DNA of 64,000 bases, taken from positions 98,573 to 162,572 of the forward strand of contig NZ_BSOW01000022.1 of assembly GCF_030160715.1 (NCBI RefSeq), given 5' to 3'. This DNA comes from Bradyrhizobium iriomotense. GTDB lineage: Bacteria > Pseudomonadota > Alphaproteobacteria > Rhizobiales > Xanthobacteraceae. How positions within the stretch are numbered: the first letter of the stretch is position 1; every line of letters starts with the position of its first letter. A program made the position numbers and the translations under genes. The notes under the pieces were generated by a model. That model searched no databases and had not been told where the DNA came from. It saw only the letters and a program-made list of their open reading frames with translations. Positions 1 to 7,757 of the stretch are shown here, one piece after another.

Positions 1-246
1 GATCACGGGCGCGTCGCCCTCCGACTTGCGCAGGCGCCTCGTAAGCTCGACGCCGTTGATGTCGGGCATCTTGTAGTCGATCACGTAGCAGTCTGCGCCA
101 GGGGAGTGGGGTGCATTGAGCAATGCCGTGGCATTCCTGAAGGTTCGCACGGCGAAGCCGTCGGTTTCCAGTAGGAATCGCAGTGATCCAAGGACGGCGT
201 CGTCGTCGTCGACCACGTAGACGGTGGGCTTGAGTGGGGACGACAT
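1..246 (-). CDS. frrA: FrrA-type single receiver-domain response regulator (cut by window edge)
   Basis: The 82 visible codons form the first two thirds of a CheY-like receiver domain. The acidic pocket is a run of four Asp at residues 13-16 and the phosphoacceptor is Asp57 in VIDYKMPDING. The 3' end lies beyond base 1, so an output domain cannot be excluded, although FrrA is a lone receiver. The symbol rests on position: in Bradyrhizobium the order is fixL-fixJ-frrA-fixK2. An in-frame ATG at 282 is also possible and has AAGG upstream. The start at 246 is preferred because a FixK-type box centred near 322 would place transcription start at about 281. Its partner kinase is not evident here. 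Confidence 0.75.
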   Translation of the reverse strand, partial: MSSPLKPTVYVVDDDDAVLGSLRFLLETDGFAVRTFRNATALLNAPHSPGADCYVIDYKMPDINGVELTRRLRKSEGDAPVI

Positions 247-315
247 CGGATCCCGCCTATGGTGTAAGCTGATCTCGGTCATGCGACCTTGCTAACACGC
301 GGCGAGAGCGCGGAC

Positions 316-329
316 TTGACATGCCTCAA
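316..329 (-). promoter_or_regulatory. candidate FixK/FNR box upstream of frrA
   Basis: TTGACATGCCTCAA contains the full TTGA-N6-TCAA core of the CRP/FNR-FixK site, extended by one C-G pair on each side. It lies between fixJ and frrA, centred about 41 bp before the expected frrA transcription start. It would let frrA be expressed from its own anaerobic promoter as well as from fixLJ. Sequence match only. Confidence 0.45.
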
Positions 330-341
330 GTCGAAGTCGCC

Positions 342-959
342 TCAATCGTTGAGCATGCCGGCGCGCATGGCGAGCCGCACCAGCTCCGACAGGCTGCCCG
401 CCTGCATCTTGGTCATGACGTTCGCCCGATACACTTCGATGGTGCGCGGGCTGATGTCGTATTCGCGGGCGATCAGCTTGTTGGAGAGGCCCGCGATCAA
501 CCCCTCCATGACCTGGCGCTCGCGCGGGCTCAGCGAAGCCACACGCGCGGTGATGTCCTGCACGATCGCCTCGCTCTTGGCGGCAGGCTCGGCCTGGCGG
601 ATCGCGGCTTCGATCATCGCGGTCAGGCGATCGTCATCGAACGGCTTTTCGAGGAAATCGACAGCGCCGAGCTTCATGGCTTCGACCGCCAGCGGCACGT
701 CGCCATGACCGGTCATGATGAGGATCGGGAACGGGCTTTGCGTGTCCTTCATGCGCTTCAAGAGCTCGATCCCGTCAAGCCCGGGCATGCGCACGTCGGA
801 CACCACGCAGCCGAAGGAGAGGCCCGGCAGTGCGTCGAGAAAGCCTTGCGCCGTCTCGAACAACCGGACCTCGAAGCCGAACGAGTCCAAAAGGAAGTTG
901 AGCGAATCCCGCATCGCCTCGTCGTCGTCGATGACGTAGACATGTCCCTTTGTGGTCAT
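342..959 (-). CDS. fixJ: FixJ, oxygen-responsive transcriptional activator
   Basis: This response regulator of 205 residues is phosphorylated by FixL when oxygen is low and then activates promoters such as fixK2. The receiver domain (about residues 4-120) shows the acidic triad DDD at 11-13, phosphoacceptor Asp55 in VVSDVRMPG and the conserved Lys in EKPF. The C-terminal LuxR-type helix-turn-helix (about 140-200) starts at LSPRERQV and includes SPRTIEVYRANVM. Three bases separate it from the fixL stop codon, so the two genes form one operon. The family length is 204-205 residues, so the gene is complete. Confidence 0.98.
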   Translation of the reverse strand: MTTKGHVYVIDDDEAMRDSLNFLLDSFGFEVRLFETAQGFLDALPGLSFGCVVSDVRMPGLDGIELLKRMKDTQSPFPILIMTGHGDVPLAVEAMKLGAVDFLEKPFDDDRLTAMIEAAIRQAEPAAKSEAIVQDITARVASLSPRERQVMEGLIAGLSNKLIAREYDISPRTIEVYRANVMTKMQAGSLSELVRLAMRAGMLND

Positions 960-962
960 TGA

Positions 963-2480
963 TCAGTTCTCGTCGGCTGCCGGCAAGGTAAAGCGAAACG
1001 TTGCGCCGCCCGATGCGTTGCTCGCGGCCCACATGCGGCCGCCATGAGCCTCGATGATCGAGCGGCTGATGGAAAGTCCGACGCCCATGCCGGTCTCCTT
1101 CGTCGTGAAGAAGGTCTGGAACAGGTTCGGTATCACGTCGTCGTGGAATCCGGACCCGGTGTCGCTGACCTCGACTTCGATCATGTCGTCGGCCACCTTG
1201 GTGTTGGTGACGACGAGCTCGCGCCGCGGCGATTGCGCCATGGCCTCAAGTGCGTTGCGGAACAGGTTGACCAGCACCTGCTGGATCTGGACGCGGTCGG
1301 CCAGCACGAGGTCGGCCTCCGGATTGAGGTTGAAGCGGAGCTGGACATTCTGCTCGCGCGCGCCGGCAAGGCCCAGCGCGCCGGCTTCCTCGATCAGCTT
1401 GGAGAGGCTCTCGACCCGCTTCTCGGATTCGCCGCGCGAGACGAAGTCGCGCAGGCGGCGGATGATCTGGCCGGCGCGCAGTGCCTGCTCGGCGGCGCGG
1501 TCCATCGCGCTCTCGATCTTGTTAATGTTCGGATCGCTGCTGCCCGCCAGCAGCCGGCGCGAACCCTTCATATAGTTGCTGATGGCCGCCAGCGGCTGGT
1601 TGAGCTCGTGCGCGAGCGCCGAGGCCATCTCGCCCATCGCGCTCAGGCGCGAGACATGGACGAGCTCGGACTGCAGCTCCTGCAGCCGCGCCTGGGTCTG
1701 CTGGTGCTCGGTCATGTCACGGACGAAGCCGGTGAAATAGGGCTCGCCGCTGGACTGCATCTCGCCGATCGACAGGTGCATCGGAAACGTCGTGCCGTCG
1801 CGCCGCTTGCCGGTGACGATGCGGCCGATGCCGATGATGTGGGGATCGCGCGTGGTGCGGTAGCGCGCGATATAGCTGTCGTGGCGGGAGCGGTCGGGCT
1901 CGGGCATCAGGAGGCTGACGTTCTGGCCGATCGCCTCATGCTCCAAATAGCCGAACAGGCGCTCCGCCGCCGTGCTGAACAGCTGGATGATGCCATGGCC
2001 GTCGATGACGATCATGGCATCGGGGATCGTGTGCAGGATCGAGCGGAGGTGGGTCTCGCGCGTGCGCAGCGCCTCCTCGACCTGCTTCTCCTCGTCGATG
2101 TCGAGGAAGATACCGCTGAGATGGCGCGCGCTACCGGCTTCGTCCCGGATCAGGCCGGCGCGGGCCCGGATCCATTGCCCTCTGCCGGAATCAGCGGAAA
2201 TCCGGAATGACACGTCGAACCCGCCGCCGCGCTCGGCGACGCGCCTGATCGCGGCTTCGACACGCTCGCGGTCTCTCGGCTCGAGACGCGACAGGAAGAG
2301 CTCGTAGGTGATCGGCTGGTCGCGCGCGACGCCGAACATGGCCCCCGCCGCATCCGACCATTCCAGTTCCTGCGTCTTGAGATCGAGGTCCCAGGTGCCG
2401 ACGCCGAAGCCTTCGATTCGGACCCGGAAATGTTCGCCCCGACCGTCATCTGCCGGATGAGTTACGCGGGTCGGGCTCAA
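963..2480 (-). CDS. fixL: FixL, heme-PAS oxygen sensor histidine kinase
   Basis: A 505-residue soluble sensor. An N-terminal PAS (about 20-130) is followed by the heme PAS (about 141-260). The proximal heme ligand is His200 in DRSRHDSYIARYR, and the regulatory arginines are Arg206 and Arg220. The kinase core has His291 in ALAHELNQPLAAI, then the N, G1 and G2 boxes (FRNALEAM, DTGSGF, GMGVGLS). These positions equal those of Bradyrhizobium japonicum FixL. Oxygen bound to the heme shuts the kinase off. The start is TTG, chosen because AAGGATGG lies just upstream and the N-terminus matches the known protein. Operon with fixJ. Confidence 0.98.
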   Translation of the reverse strand: MSPTRVTHPADDGRGEHFRVRIEGFGVGTWDLDLKTQELEWSDAAGAMFGVARDQPITYELFLSRLEPRDRERVEAAIRRVAERGGGFDVSFRISADSGRGQWIRARAGLIRDEAGSARHLSGIFLDIDEEKQVEEALRTRETHLRSILHTIPDAMIVIDGHGIIQLFSTAAERLFGYLEHEAIGQNVSLLMPEPDRSRHDSYIARYRTTRDPHIIGIGRIVTGKRRDGTTFPMHLSIGEMQSSGEPYFTGFVRDMTEHQQTQARLQELQSELVHVSRLSAMGEMASALAHELNQPLAAISNYMKGSRRLLAGSSDPNINKIESAMDRAAEQALRAGQIIRRLRDFVSRGESEKRVESLSKLIEEAGALGLAGAREQNVQLRFNLNPEADLVLADRVQIQQVLVNLFRNALEAMAQSPRRELVVTNTKVADDMIEVEVSDTGSGFHDDVIPNLFQTFFTTKETGMGVGLSISRSIIEAHGGRMWAASNASGGATFRFTLPAADEN

Positions 2481-2624
2481 TTCGCTTCCATCCTTGCGTC
2501 GTGGGTCCGGAGCGCGGTTCGTTTGGTCGCAATTTCGCGCATGGCCGCCCCGGAGGCAAGTTCGGCGATCGGGTACCCCGCAACAGGGCGATCAGTCCAG
2601 CCGCGGTCCGGACCTCTTGTCGGC

Positions 2625-2638
2625 TTGATCTATCTCAT
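2625..2638 (+). promoter_or_regulatory. degenerate FixK/FNR-like box before usp-cbs
   Basis: TTGATCTATCTCAT keeps a perfect left half (TTGAT) and three of five bases of the right half. It ends 58 bp before the stress-protein start, a spacing that fits a site centred at about -41. It would tie the stress and CBS genes to low oxygen. Weak on sequence alone; context with fixLJ and fixNOQP raises it. Confidence 0.35.
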
Positions 2639-2696
2639 CCCGCTGCCATCGGGGTGCGCCTAGCATTGCCAAGCTACGCAGTTCTGGAGACACGGA

Positions 2697-3530
2697 ATGA
2701 CATACGCGACCGTCATGGTCAGCCTGGCGCTTGGTCAGCCCAATGAAGCGAGGCTTCAGGTCGCGGGCGAGCTCGCGGAGCGCTTCGAGGCGGCGATCGT
2801 CGGAGTTGCTGCGGCGCAGTTCGCGCCGCCACTCTATTTCACCGACGGTGCGGAGGCCCAGCGTCTGGTCGACCGAGGCGAGGCGTCGGTCCGCCAACGC
2901 CTTTCGGAACTGGAGGGACAATTCCGTGCTGCAACGAGGAATCGCGGCGGGCACGTCGAGTGGCGCGGCGCGGTCGATTTCCCGGCGCGTTACGCGTTGC
3001 AGCAGGCGCGCTGCGCCGACATCATCGTCAGCGGCGGACCAAGCCCGGCCTTCTCGGACGCCTTCTCGCTCGCCAGCCCCAAGGATCTGGTGATGCAGGC
3101 TGGCCGTCCGCTGCTGGTCGTGCCTGACGGTATCCAGTGGCTCGATCTGCGCAGCGTGCTGGTGGCCTGGAAGGATACGCCGGAGGCGCGGCGCGCGGTC
3201 GCCGATTCGTTGCCGCTGCTGCGCAAGGCGAGGGAGATCACGGTCGTCGCGATCCCCGAGCCGGAAGACGATCGCCCGGCGGTGCTGGGCTCCGTCACCG
3301 ACGTCATCGCCTGGCTCACCCGCCATGGCGTCACGGCAACCGCCCGGGTGTCGGAAGCGGGCCGGAACGAAACCGCGGCTGACCATTTGGGTAGGGTGGC
3401 CGCCGATGTCGGAGCCGCCCTGATCGTGGCCGGTGCCTATGGCCATTCGCGGTTCCGCGAACTGGTCCTCGGCGGCGTCACGCAATTTCTGCTCACCCAG
3501 TCAACCCGTTGCGTGCTGCTGTCGCACTGA
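2697..3530 (+). CDS. universal stress protein, tandem UspA domains
   Basis: A 277-residue cytosolic protein with two UspA folds in tandem, roughly residues 1-140 and 150-277. The C-terminal copy holds the nucleotide-binding signature GAYGHSRFRELVLGGVT (G-x2-G-x9-G-T type), suggesting ATP binding there. The N-terminal copy lacks a clear version. GGAG lies 9 bp before the ATG. It is divergent from fixL, and the CBS-domain gene follows 32 bp later on the same strand. A degenerate FixK-type box is upstream. The likely role is survival or signalling during oxygen limitation; the direct partner is unknown. Confidence 0.88.
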   Translation: MTYATVMVSLALGQPNEARLQVAGELAERFEAAIVGVAAAQFAPPLYFTDGAEAQRLVDRGEASVRQRLSELEGQFRAATRNRGGHVEWRGAVDFPARYALQQARCADIIVSGGPSPAFSDAFSLASPKDLVMQAGRPLLVVPDGIQWLDLRSVLVAWKDTPEARRAVADSLPLLRKAREITVVAIPEPEDDRPAVLGSVTDVIAWLTRHGVTATARVSEAGRNETAADHLGRVAADVGAALIVAGAYGHSRFRELVLGGVTQFLLTQSTRCVLLSH

Positions 3531-3562
3531 CACGTATTGACTGAAAGACATGAGGACGCGCC

Positions 3563-3988
3563 GTGTACAGATTCCTTGAACAGACCACCGACGGCCACAT
3601 GACGCGCAACGTCAAGACCGTGGTGCGCGACCTCAACATGCTCGAACTCAGCGAGATGTTCGAGCGCGACGACTTCAACGGCTATCCGGTCGAGGAGGAC
3701 GGCCAGGTCGTCGGCATCGTCACCAAGTTCGACATTTTGAAGTGTTTCGCCTTCACGCCGAGCCAGATGGTGCCGCGCTATCTCGACCTGATGAATCGGA
3801 AGGTCGGCGACGTCATGACACCGGAATTCATCTACGTCCACCCGGACACGCGGCTGACCCGCGTGCTTCAGCTCATGGTCGAGCATCGGATCCGGAGCAT
3901 CATTGTGCTCGACGGCGCGCAGAAGCTCGTCGGCATCATCGCGCGGGAGGACGTCATCAATGCGCTCAAGGCGACCGCGCGCGACTAG
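3563..3988 (+). CDS. CBS-domain protein
   Basis: A 141-residue protein made only of two CBS motifs forming one Bateman module, about residues 10-65 and 80-138. Such modules bind adenine nucleotides. The repeated pattern GYPV...VGIVTKFDIL and RSIIV...VGIIAREDVI is clear. The start is GTG with GAGG six bases upstream; the next ATG would remove the first CBS strand. It appears co-transcribed with the stress-protein gene (32 bp gap) and lies just ahead of the fixNOQP promoter. What it regulates is not visible from sequence. Confidence 0.88.
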   Translation: MYRFLEQTTDGHMTRNVKTVVRDLNMLELSEMFERDDFNGYPVEEDGQVVGIVTKFDILKCFAFTPSQMVPRYLDLMNRKVGDVMTPEFIYVHPDTRLTRVLQLMVEHRIRSIIVLDGAQKLVGIIAREDVINALKATARD

Positions 3989-4131
3989 CCCGTCGGCTGG
4001 CTCATTTCTGCGACAGACCAGCTCGCTGATTTGCCTGAGGCGCGGCCAGTCCTGCGCGCGGAAACGCGCATAAGCGGCTGATATCGCTTCCGGATTTCCT
4101 GTCGACCGGGATCGCCGGAAATCCAGCTATC

Positions 4132-4145
4132 TTGATTTCAATCAA
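4132..4145 (+). promoter_or_regulatory. FixK2 box of fixNOQP (perfect palindrome)
   Basis: TTGATTTCAATCAA matches the TTGAT-N4-ATCAA consensus at all ten positions. It is centred 63 bp before the fixN start, so transcription would begin near 4180. This is the activator site of the cbb3 oxidase operon in Bradyrhizobium. Confidence 0.95.
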
Positions 4146-4201
4146 TTCCGCGCGAGTGTGAATGTGGTTTCTGGCTCCGTGTTCTTTCAGAGAGAATCCG
4201 C

Positions 4202-5851
4202 ATGAGCCAGCCCTCCATTTCCAAATCCATGACCGTCGGTGAAAGCGGCCTGGCGGCAGTGTTCGCAGTCACCGCCTTTCTCTGCGTGATCGCGGCGGCC
4301 AAGGCGCTCGACGCGCCCTTCGCCTTCCATGCGGCACTCAGCGCCGCGGCGAGCATCGCGGCTGTCTTCGTCATCATCAATCGCTATTTCGAGCGCCCGG
4401 CGGCGCTGCCGCCCGCGGAGATCAACGGACGGCCCAACTACAACATGGGCCCGATCAAGTTCTCCGCCTTTATGGCGATGTTCTGGGGCATCGCCGGCTT
4501 CCTGGTGGGGCTGATCATCGCCTCGCAGCTGGCCTGGCCCGCGCTCAACTTCGATCTGCCCTGGACGAGCTTTGGCCGCCTACGTCCGCTGCACACCTCG
4601 GCGGTGATTTTCGCGTTCGGCGGCAACGTGCTGATCGCCTCCTCGTTCTACGTCGTGCAGAAGTCGTGCCGCGTCCGGCTCGCCGGCGAGCTGGCGCCCT
4701 GGTTCGTCGTGGTCGGCTACAACTTCTTCATCCTCGTCGCCGGTACCGGCTATCTGCTCGGAGTCACCCAGTCCAAGGAATATGCCGAGCCGGAATGGTA
4801 TGCGGACCTCTGGCTGACCATCGTGTGGGTGGTCTACCTGCTCGTCTTCCTCGTGACGGTGATCAAGCGCAAGGAACCGCACATCTTCGTCGCGAACTGG
4901 TTCTATCTCGCCTTCATCGTGACGATCGCCGTCCTGCATCTCGGCAACAATCCCGCGCTGCCGGTGTCGGTGTTCGGCTCCAAGTCCTACGTCGCCTGGG
5001 CCGGCGTCCAGGATGCGATGTTCCAGTGGTGGTATGGCCACAACGCGGTCGGCTTCTTCCTGACCGCCGGCTTCCTCGCCATCATGTACTACTTCATCCC
5101 CAAGCGCGCAGAGCGGCCGATCTATTCCTACCGGCTGTCCATCATCCATTTCTGGTCGCTGATCTTCCTCTACATCTGGGCCGGCCCGCATCATCTGCAC
5201 TACACCGCGCTGCCGGACTGGACGCAGACGCTCGGCATGACCTTCTCGGTGATGCTGTGGATGCCCTCTTGGGGAGGCATGATCAACGGCCTGATGACGC
5301 TGTCGGGCGCCTGGGACAAGCTGCGCACCGATCCCGTGCTGCGCATGCTGGTGGTCTCCGTCGCCTTCTACGGCATGTCGACCTTCGAGGGGCCGATGAT
5401 GTCGATCAAGGTCGTCAACTCGCTCAGCCACTACACCGACTGGACCATCGGCCACGTGCATTCCGGCGCGCTCGGTTGGGTCGGCTTCGTCTCTTTCGGC
5501 GCGTTGTACTGCCTGGTGCCCTGGGCCTGGAATCGCAAGAGCCTTTACAGCCTCAAGCTCGTCAACTGGCACTTCTGGATCGCGACGCTCGGAATCGTGC
5601 TCTACATCTCGGCGATGTGGGTGTCCGGCATCCTCCAGGGCCTGATGTGGCGCGCCTACACCTCGCTCGGCTTCCTCGAATATTCCTTCATCGAAACCGT
5701 CGAGGCGATGCATCCCTTCTACGTCATCCGCGCAGCCGGCGGGGCCCTGTTCGTGATCGGCGCGCTGATCATGGCCTACAATCTCTGGATGACCGTTCGC
5801 GTCGGCGAGGCGGAAGTCCAGGCGCCCGTCGCTCTTCAGCCGGCGGAATGA
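4202..5851 (+). CDS. fixN: FixN/CcoN, catalytic subunit I of cbb3 cytochrome oxidase
   Basis: A 549-residue polytopic membrane protein that reduces O2 at very high affinity and pumps protons. Metal ligands are visible in order: the low-spin heme b His in PLHTSAVIFAFGGN (about 131), the CuB His in WWYGHNAVG (about 280), the His pair in GPHHLHYT (about 329-330) and the heme ligands in GHVHSGALGW (about 417-419). The essential Tyr of this oxidase class is in the YGHN segment. The length is typical of CcoN. First gene of fixNOQP, with a perfect FixK box 56 bp upstream of the start. Confidence 0.98.
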   Translation: MSQPSISKSMTVGESGLAAVFAVTAFLCVIAAAKALDAPFAFHAALSAAASIAAVFVIINRYFERPAALPPAEINGRPNYNMGPIKFSAFMAMFWGIAGFLVGLIIASQLAWPALNFDLPWTSFGRLRPLHTSAVIFAFGGNVLIASSFYVVQKSCRVRLAGELAPWFVVVGYNFFILVAGTGYLLGVTQSKEYAEPEWYADLWLTIVWVVYLLVFLVTVIKRKEPHIFVANWFYLAFIVTIAVLHLGNNPALPVSVFGSKSYVAWAGVQDAMFQWWYGHNAVGFFLTAGFLAIMYYFIPKRAERPIYSYRLSIIHFWSLIFLYIWAGPHHLHYTALPDWTQTLGMTFSVMLWMPSWGGMINGLMTLSGAWDKLRTDPVLRMLVVSVAFYGMSTFEGPMMSIKVVNSLSHYTDWTIGHVHSGALGWVGFVSFGALYCLVPWAWNRKSLYSLKLVNWHFWIATLGIVLYISAMWVSGILQGLMWRAYTSLGFLEYSFIETVEAMHPFYVIRAAGGALFVIGALIMAYNLWMTVRVGEAEVQAPVALQPAE

Positions 5852-5862
5852 GGAGCCAAGCA

Positions 5863-6597
5863 ATGTCTTTCTGGACACGCCACCAAATCTTCGAAAAGAA
5901 CTCGATCATCCTGGTCGTCGGCATCCTGCTGGTGATCTCGATCGGTGGTCTCGTCGAGATCACGCCGCTCTTCTATCTCAAGAGCACTATCGAGGTGGTC
6001 GACGGCGTCAGGCCGTACACGCCGCTGGAGCTCGCCGGCCGCAACATCTACGTCCGCGAGGGCTGTTATCTCTGCCACTCGCAGATGATCCGTCCCTTGC
6101 GCGACGAGGTCGAGCGCTACGGTCACTTCTCGCTCGCCGCCGAGAGCATGTACGACCACCCGTTCCAGTGGGGCTCCAAGCGTACCGGTCCGGATCTCGC
6201 CCGCGTCGGCGCCAAATATTCCGACGACTGGCACGTGACCCATCTGACCAACCCGCGCGCCATCGTGCCGCAGTCGGTGATGCCGGGCTATCCGTTCCTC
6301 AGCGAGACCGAGGTCGATCCCGCAACGATTGCCGATCACATGCGAACGCTCAGGGCTGTCGGCACGCCCTACAGCGATGACCAGATCGCCAATGCGGCCG
6401 CCGACATGAAGGCGCAGGCCGATCCGGACAATGCCGGCAGCGATGCCTTCACCAAACGCTACGCCAAGGCGGTGGTGCGCAATTTCGACGGCAAGCCGGG
6501 CACCCCGACCGAGATGGACGCGCTGATCGCCTATTTGCAGATGCTCGGCACGCTCGTCGACTTCAAGCTCTACAACGAGAAAGCCAATCTCCGCTGA
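5863..6597 (+). CDS. fixO: FixO/CcoO, mono-heme cytochrome c subunit II of cbb3 oxidase
   Basis: A 244-residue membrane-anchored cytochrome c. One N-terminal transmembrane helix (about residues 12-32) is followed by a periplasmic domain with a single heme c site, CYLCH at about 68-72, next to SQMIRPLRDE. This is the standard CcoO layout. It passes electrons from FixP to FixN. The ATG at 5863 follows GGAG of the fixN end by 8 bases; the open frame extends further upstream but only as an overlap with fixN. Eleven bases separate it from fixN. Confidence 0.97.
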   Translation: MSFWTRHQIFEKNSIILVVGILLVISIGGLVEITPLFYLKSTIEVVDGVRPYTPLELAGRNIYVREGCYLCHSQMIRPLRDEVERYGHFSLAAESMYDHPFQWGSKRTGPDLARVGAKYSDDWHVTHLTNPRAIVPQSVMPGYPFLSETEVDPATIADHMRTLRAVGTPYSDDQIANAAADMKAQADPDNAGSDAFTKRYAKAVVRNFDGKPGTPTEMDALIAYLQMLGTLVDFKLYNEKANLR

Positions 6598-6610
6598 GAA
6601 GGCATGAACG

Positions 6611-6775
6611 ATGAAAGCAATTCTGACAGTCCATAACCTTGCGTCCGATCTCGTGACGACGATCTGGACGCCGGTCTTCGTCGCGATCTTCCTCGCGATC
6701 GTCGCCTACGCATTCTGGCCCCGCAACAAGGCCGCTTTCGACGAAGCGGCGAAGATGCCGTTGCGGGAGGAGTAA
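6611..6775 (+). CDS. fixQ: FixQ/CcoQ, small subunit of cbb3 oxidase
   Basis: A 54-residue protein with one transmembrane helix (about residues 18-36, TPVFVAIFLAIVAYAFW) followed by a short charged tail. The helix and the YAFWPRNK segment after it are typical of CcoQ, which stabilises the assembled oxidase. It lies between fixO and fixP with gaps of 13 and 6 bases. Another ATG at 6604 is in a different frame. Confidence 0.95.
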   Translation: MKAILTVHNLASDLVTTIWTPVFVAIFLAIVAYAFWPRNKAAFDEAAKMPLREE

Positions 6776-6781
6776 GGGATC

Positions 6782-7654
6782 ATGACCGATCACAGCGACA
6801 TCGACCACGTCTCCGGCAAGTCCACGACCGGACATGAGTGGGACGGCATCAAGGAGCTCAATACGCCGCTGCCGCGCTGGTGGCTGACGACCTTCTATCT
6901 CACCATCATCTGGGCGGTCGGGTACTGGATCGTCTATCCGGCGTGGCCGCTGATCACCACCAACACTCCCGGCCTGCTGGGCTATTCGACGCGCGCCAGC
7001 GTTGCGGTGGAACTCGCCAATCTCGAGGCGGCCCGCGGCGAGAAGATGGCGGCGCTGGCCAAGGCCTCGCTCGCCGACATCGAGAAGGATCCGGCGCTGC
7101 TCGCACTGGCCCGCGCCAAGGGCAGGACCGTGTTCGGCGACAATTGTGCGCCGTGCCACGGCAGCGGCGGCGCTGGCGCGAAGGGCTATCCGAATTTGAA
7201 CGATGACGACTGGCTGTGGGGCGGCACGCTCGACCAGATCATGCAGACCATCCAGTATGGCGCGCGGTCCGGCCACGCCAAGACCCATGAGGGCCAGATG
7301 CTCGCCTTCGGCAAGGACGGCGTGCTCAAACCCGACGAGATCGTCACGGTCGCCAACTACGTCCGCTCGCTCTCGGGCCTGCCGACCCGGCAGGGCTATG
7401 ACGCGGCCAAGGGCGAGAAGATCTTCACTGAGAATTGCGTCGCCTGTCATGGCGAGGGCGGCAAGGGCAATCAGGAGATGGGCGCACCCAACCTGACCGA
7501 CAAGATCTGGCTCTACGGCCCGGATGAGGCGACCTTGATCGAGACCATCAGCCAGGGCCGTTCCGGTGTCATGCCGGCGTGGGAGGGACGGCTCGATCCC
7601 GCCACCCTGAAGGCGATGGCGGTCTACGTCCACTCGCTCGGCGGCGGAAAGTAG
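6782..7654 (+). CDS. fixP: FixP/CcoP, di-heme cytochrome c subunit III of cbb3 oxidase
   Basis: A 290-residue membrane-anchored protein. A cytoplasmic N-terminus and one transmembrane helix (about 33-55) precede two cytochrome c domains with heme sites CAPCH (about 122-126) and CVACH (about 220-224). FixP accepts electrons from soluble or bc1-linked cytochrome c and hands them to FixO. It begins 6 bases after fixQ and ends the operon; a GC-rich hairpin follows. The length fits the CcoP family. Confidence 0.97.
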   Translation: MTDHSDIDHVSGKSTTGHEWDGIKELNTPLPRWWLTTFYLTIIWAVGYWIVYPAWPLITTNTPGLLGYSTRASVAVELANLEAARGEKMAALAKASLADIEKDPALLALARAKGRTVFGDNCAPCHGSGGAGAKGYPNLNDDDWLWGGTLDQIMQTIQYGARSGHAKTHEGQMLAFGKDGVLKPDEIVTVANYVRSLSGLPTRQGYDAAKGEKIFTENCVACHGEGGKGNQEMGAPNLTDKIWLYGPDEATLIETISQGRSGVMPAWEGRLDPATLKAMAVYVHSLGGGK

Positions 7655-7660
7655 CCAGAC

Positions 7661-7687
7661 GGAGGGGCAGGGGGAACCCGCCCCTCC
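7661..7687 (+). terminator. hairpin after fixP
   Basis: GGAGGGGC pairs with GCCCCTCC around an 11-base loop that can itself form GGG/CCC pairs. Only two T residues follow, and they already belong to the next FixK box. It probably ends or attenuates the fixNOQP transcript. Confidence 0.55.
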
Positions 7688-7701
7688 TTGAGCTGGATCA
7701 A
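7688..7701 (+). promoter_or_regulatory. FixK2 box of fixGHIS
   Basis: TTGAGCTGGATCAA matches nine of ten consensus bases. It starts directly at the base of the fixP hairpin. A site centred at 7694 predicts transcription from about 7736, which decides in favour of the fixG start at 7758 over in-frame ATGs at 7716 and 7728. Confidence 0.85.
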
Positions 7702-7757
7702 TCGGTCGGCCGGAGTTGGCTCTAGGTATGGTCGCAACTGCGAGACGTCTTCCAGCG

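Noticed and set aside
341..353. CTCAATCGTTGAG palindrome at the fixJ end as another FixK box
   Set aside because: The half-sites are in the wrong order (TCAA before TTGA) and the spacing is three bases; it is more likely a weak hairpin.
1044..2210. Plus-strand open frame of 388 codons opposite fixL
   Set aside because: Antisense shadow of fixL without any independent evidence.
4580..5878. Minus-strand open frame of 432 codons opposite fixN
   Set aside because: Asp/His/Arg-rich mirror of a membrane-protein gene; fixN has all heme and copper ligands.
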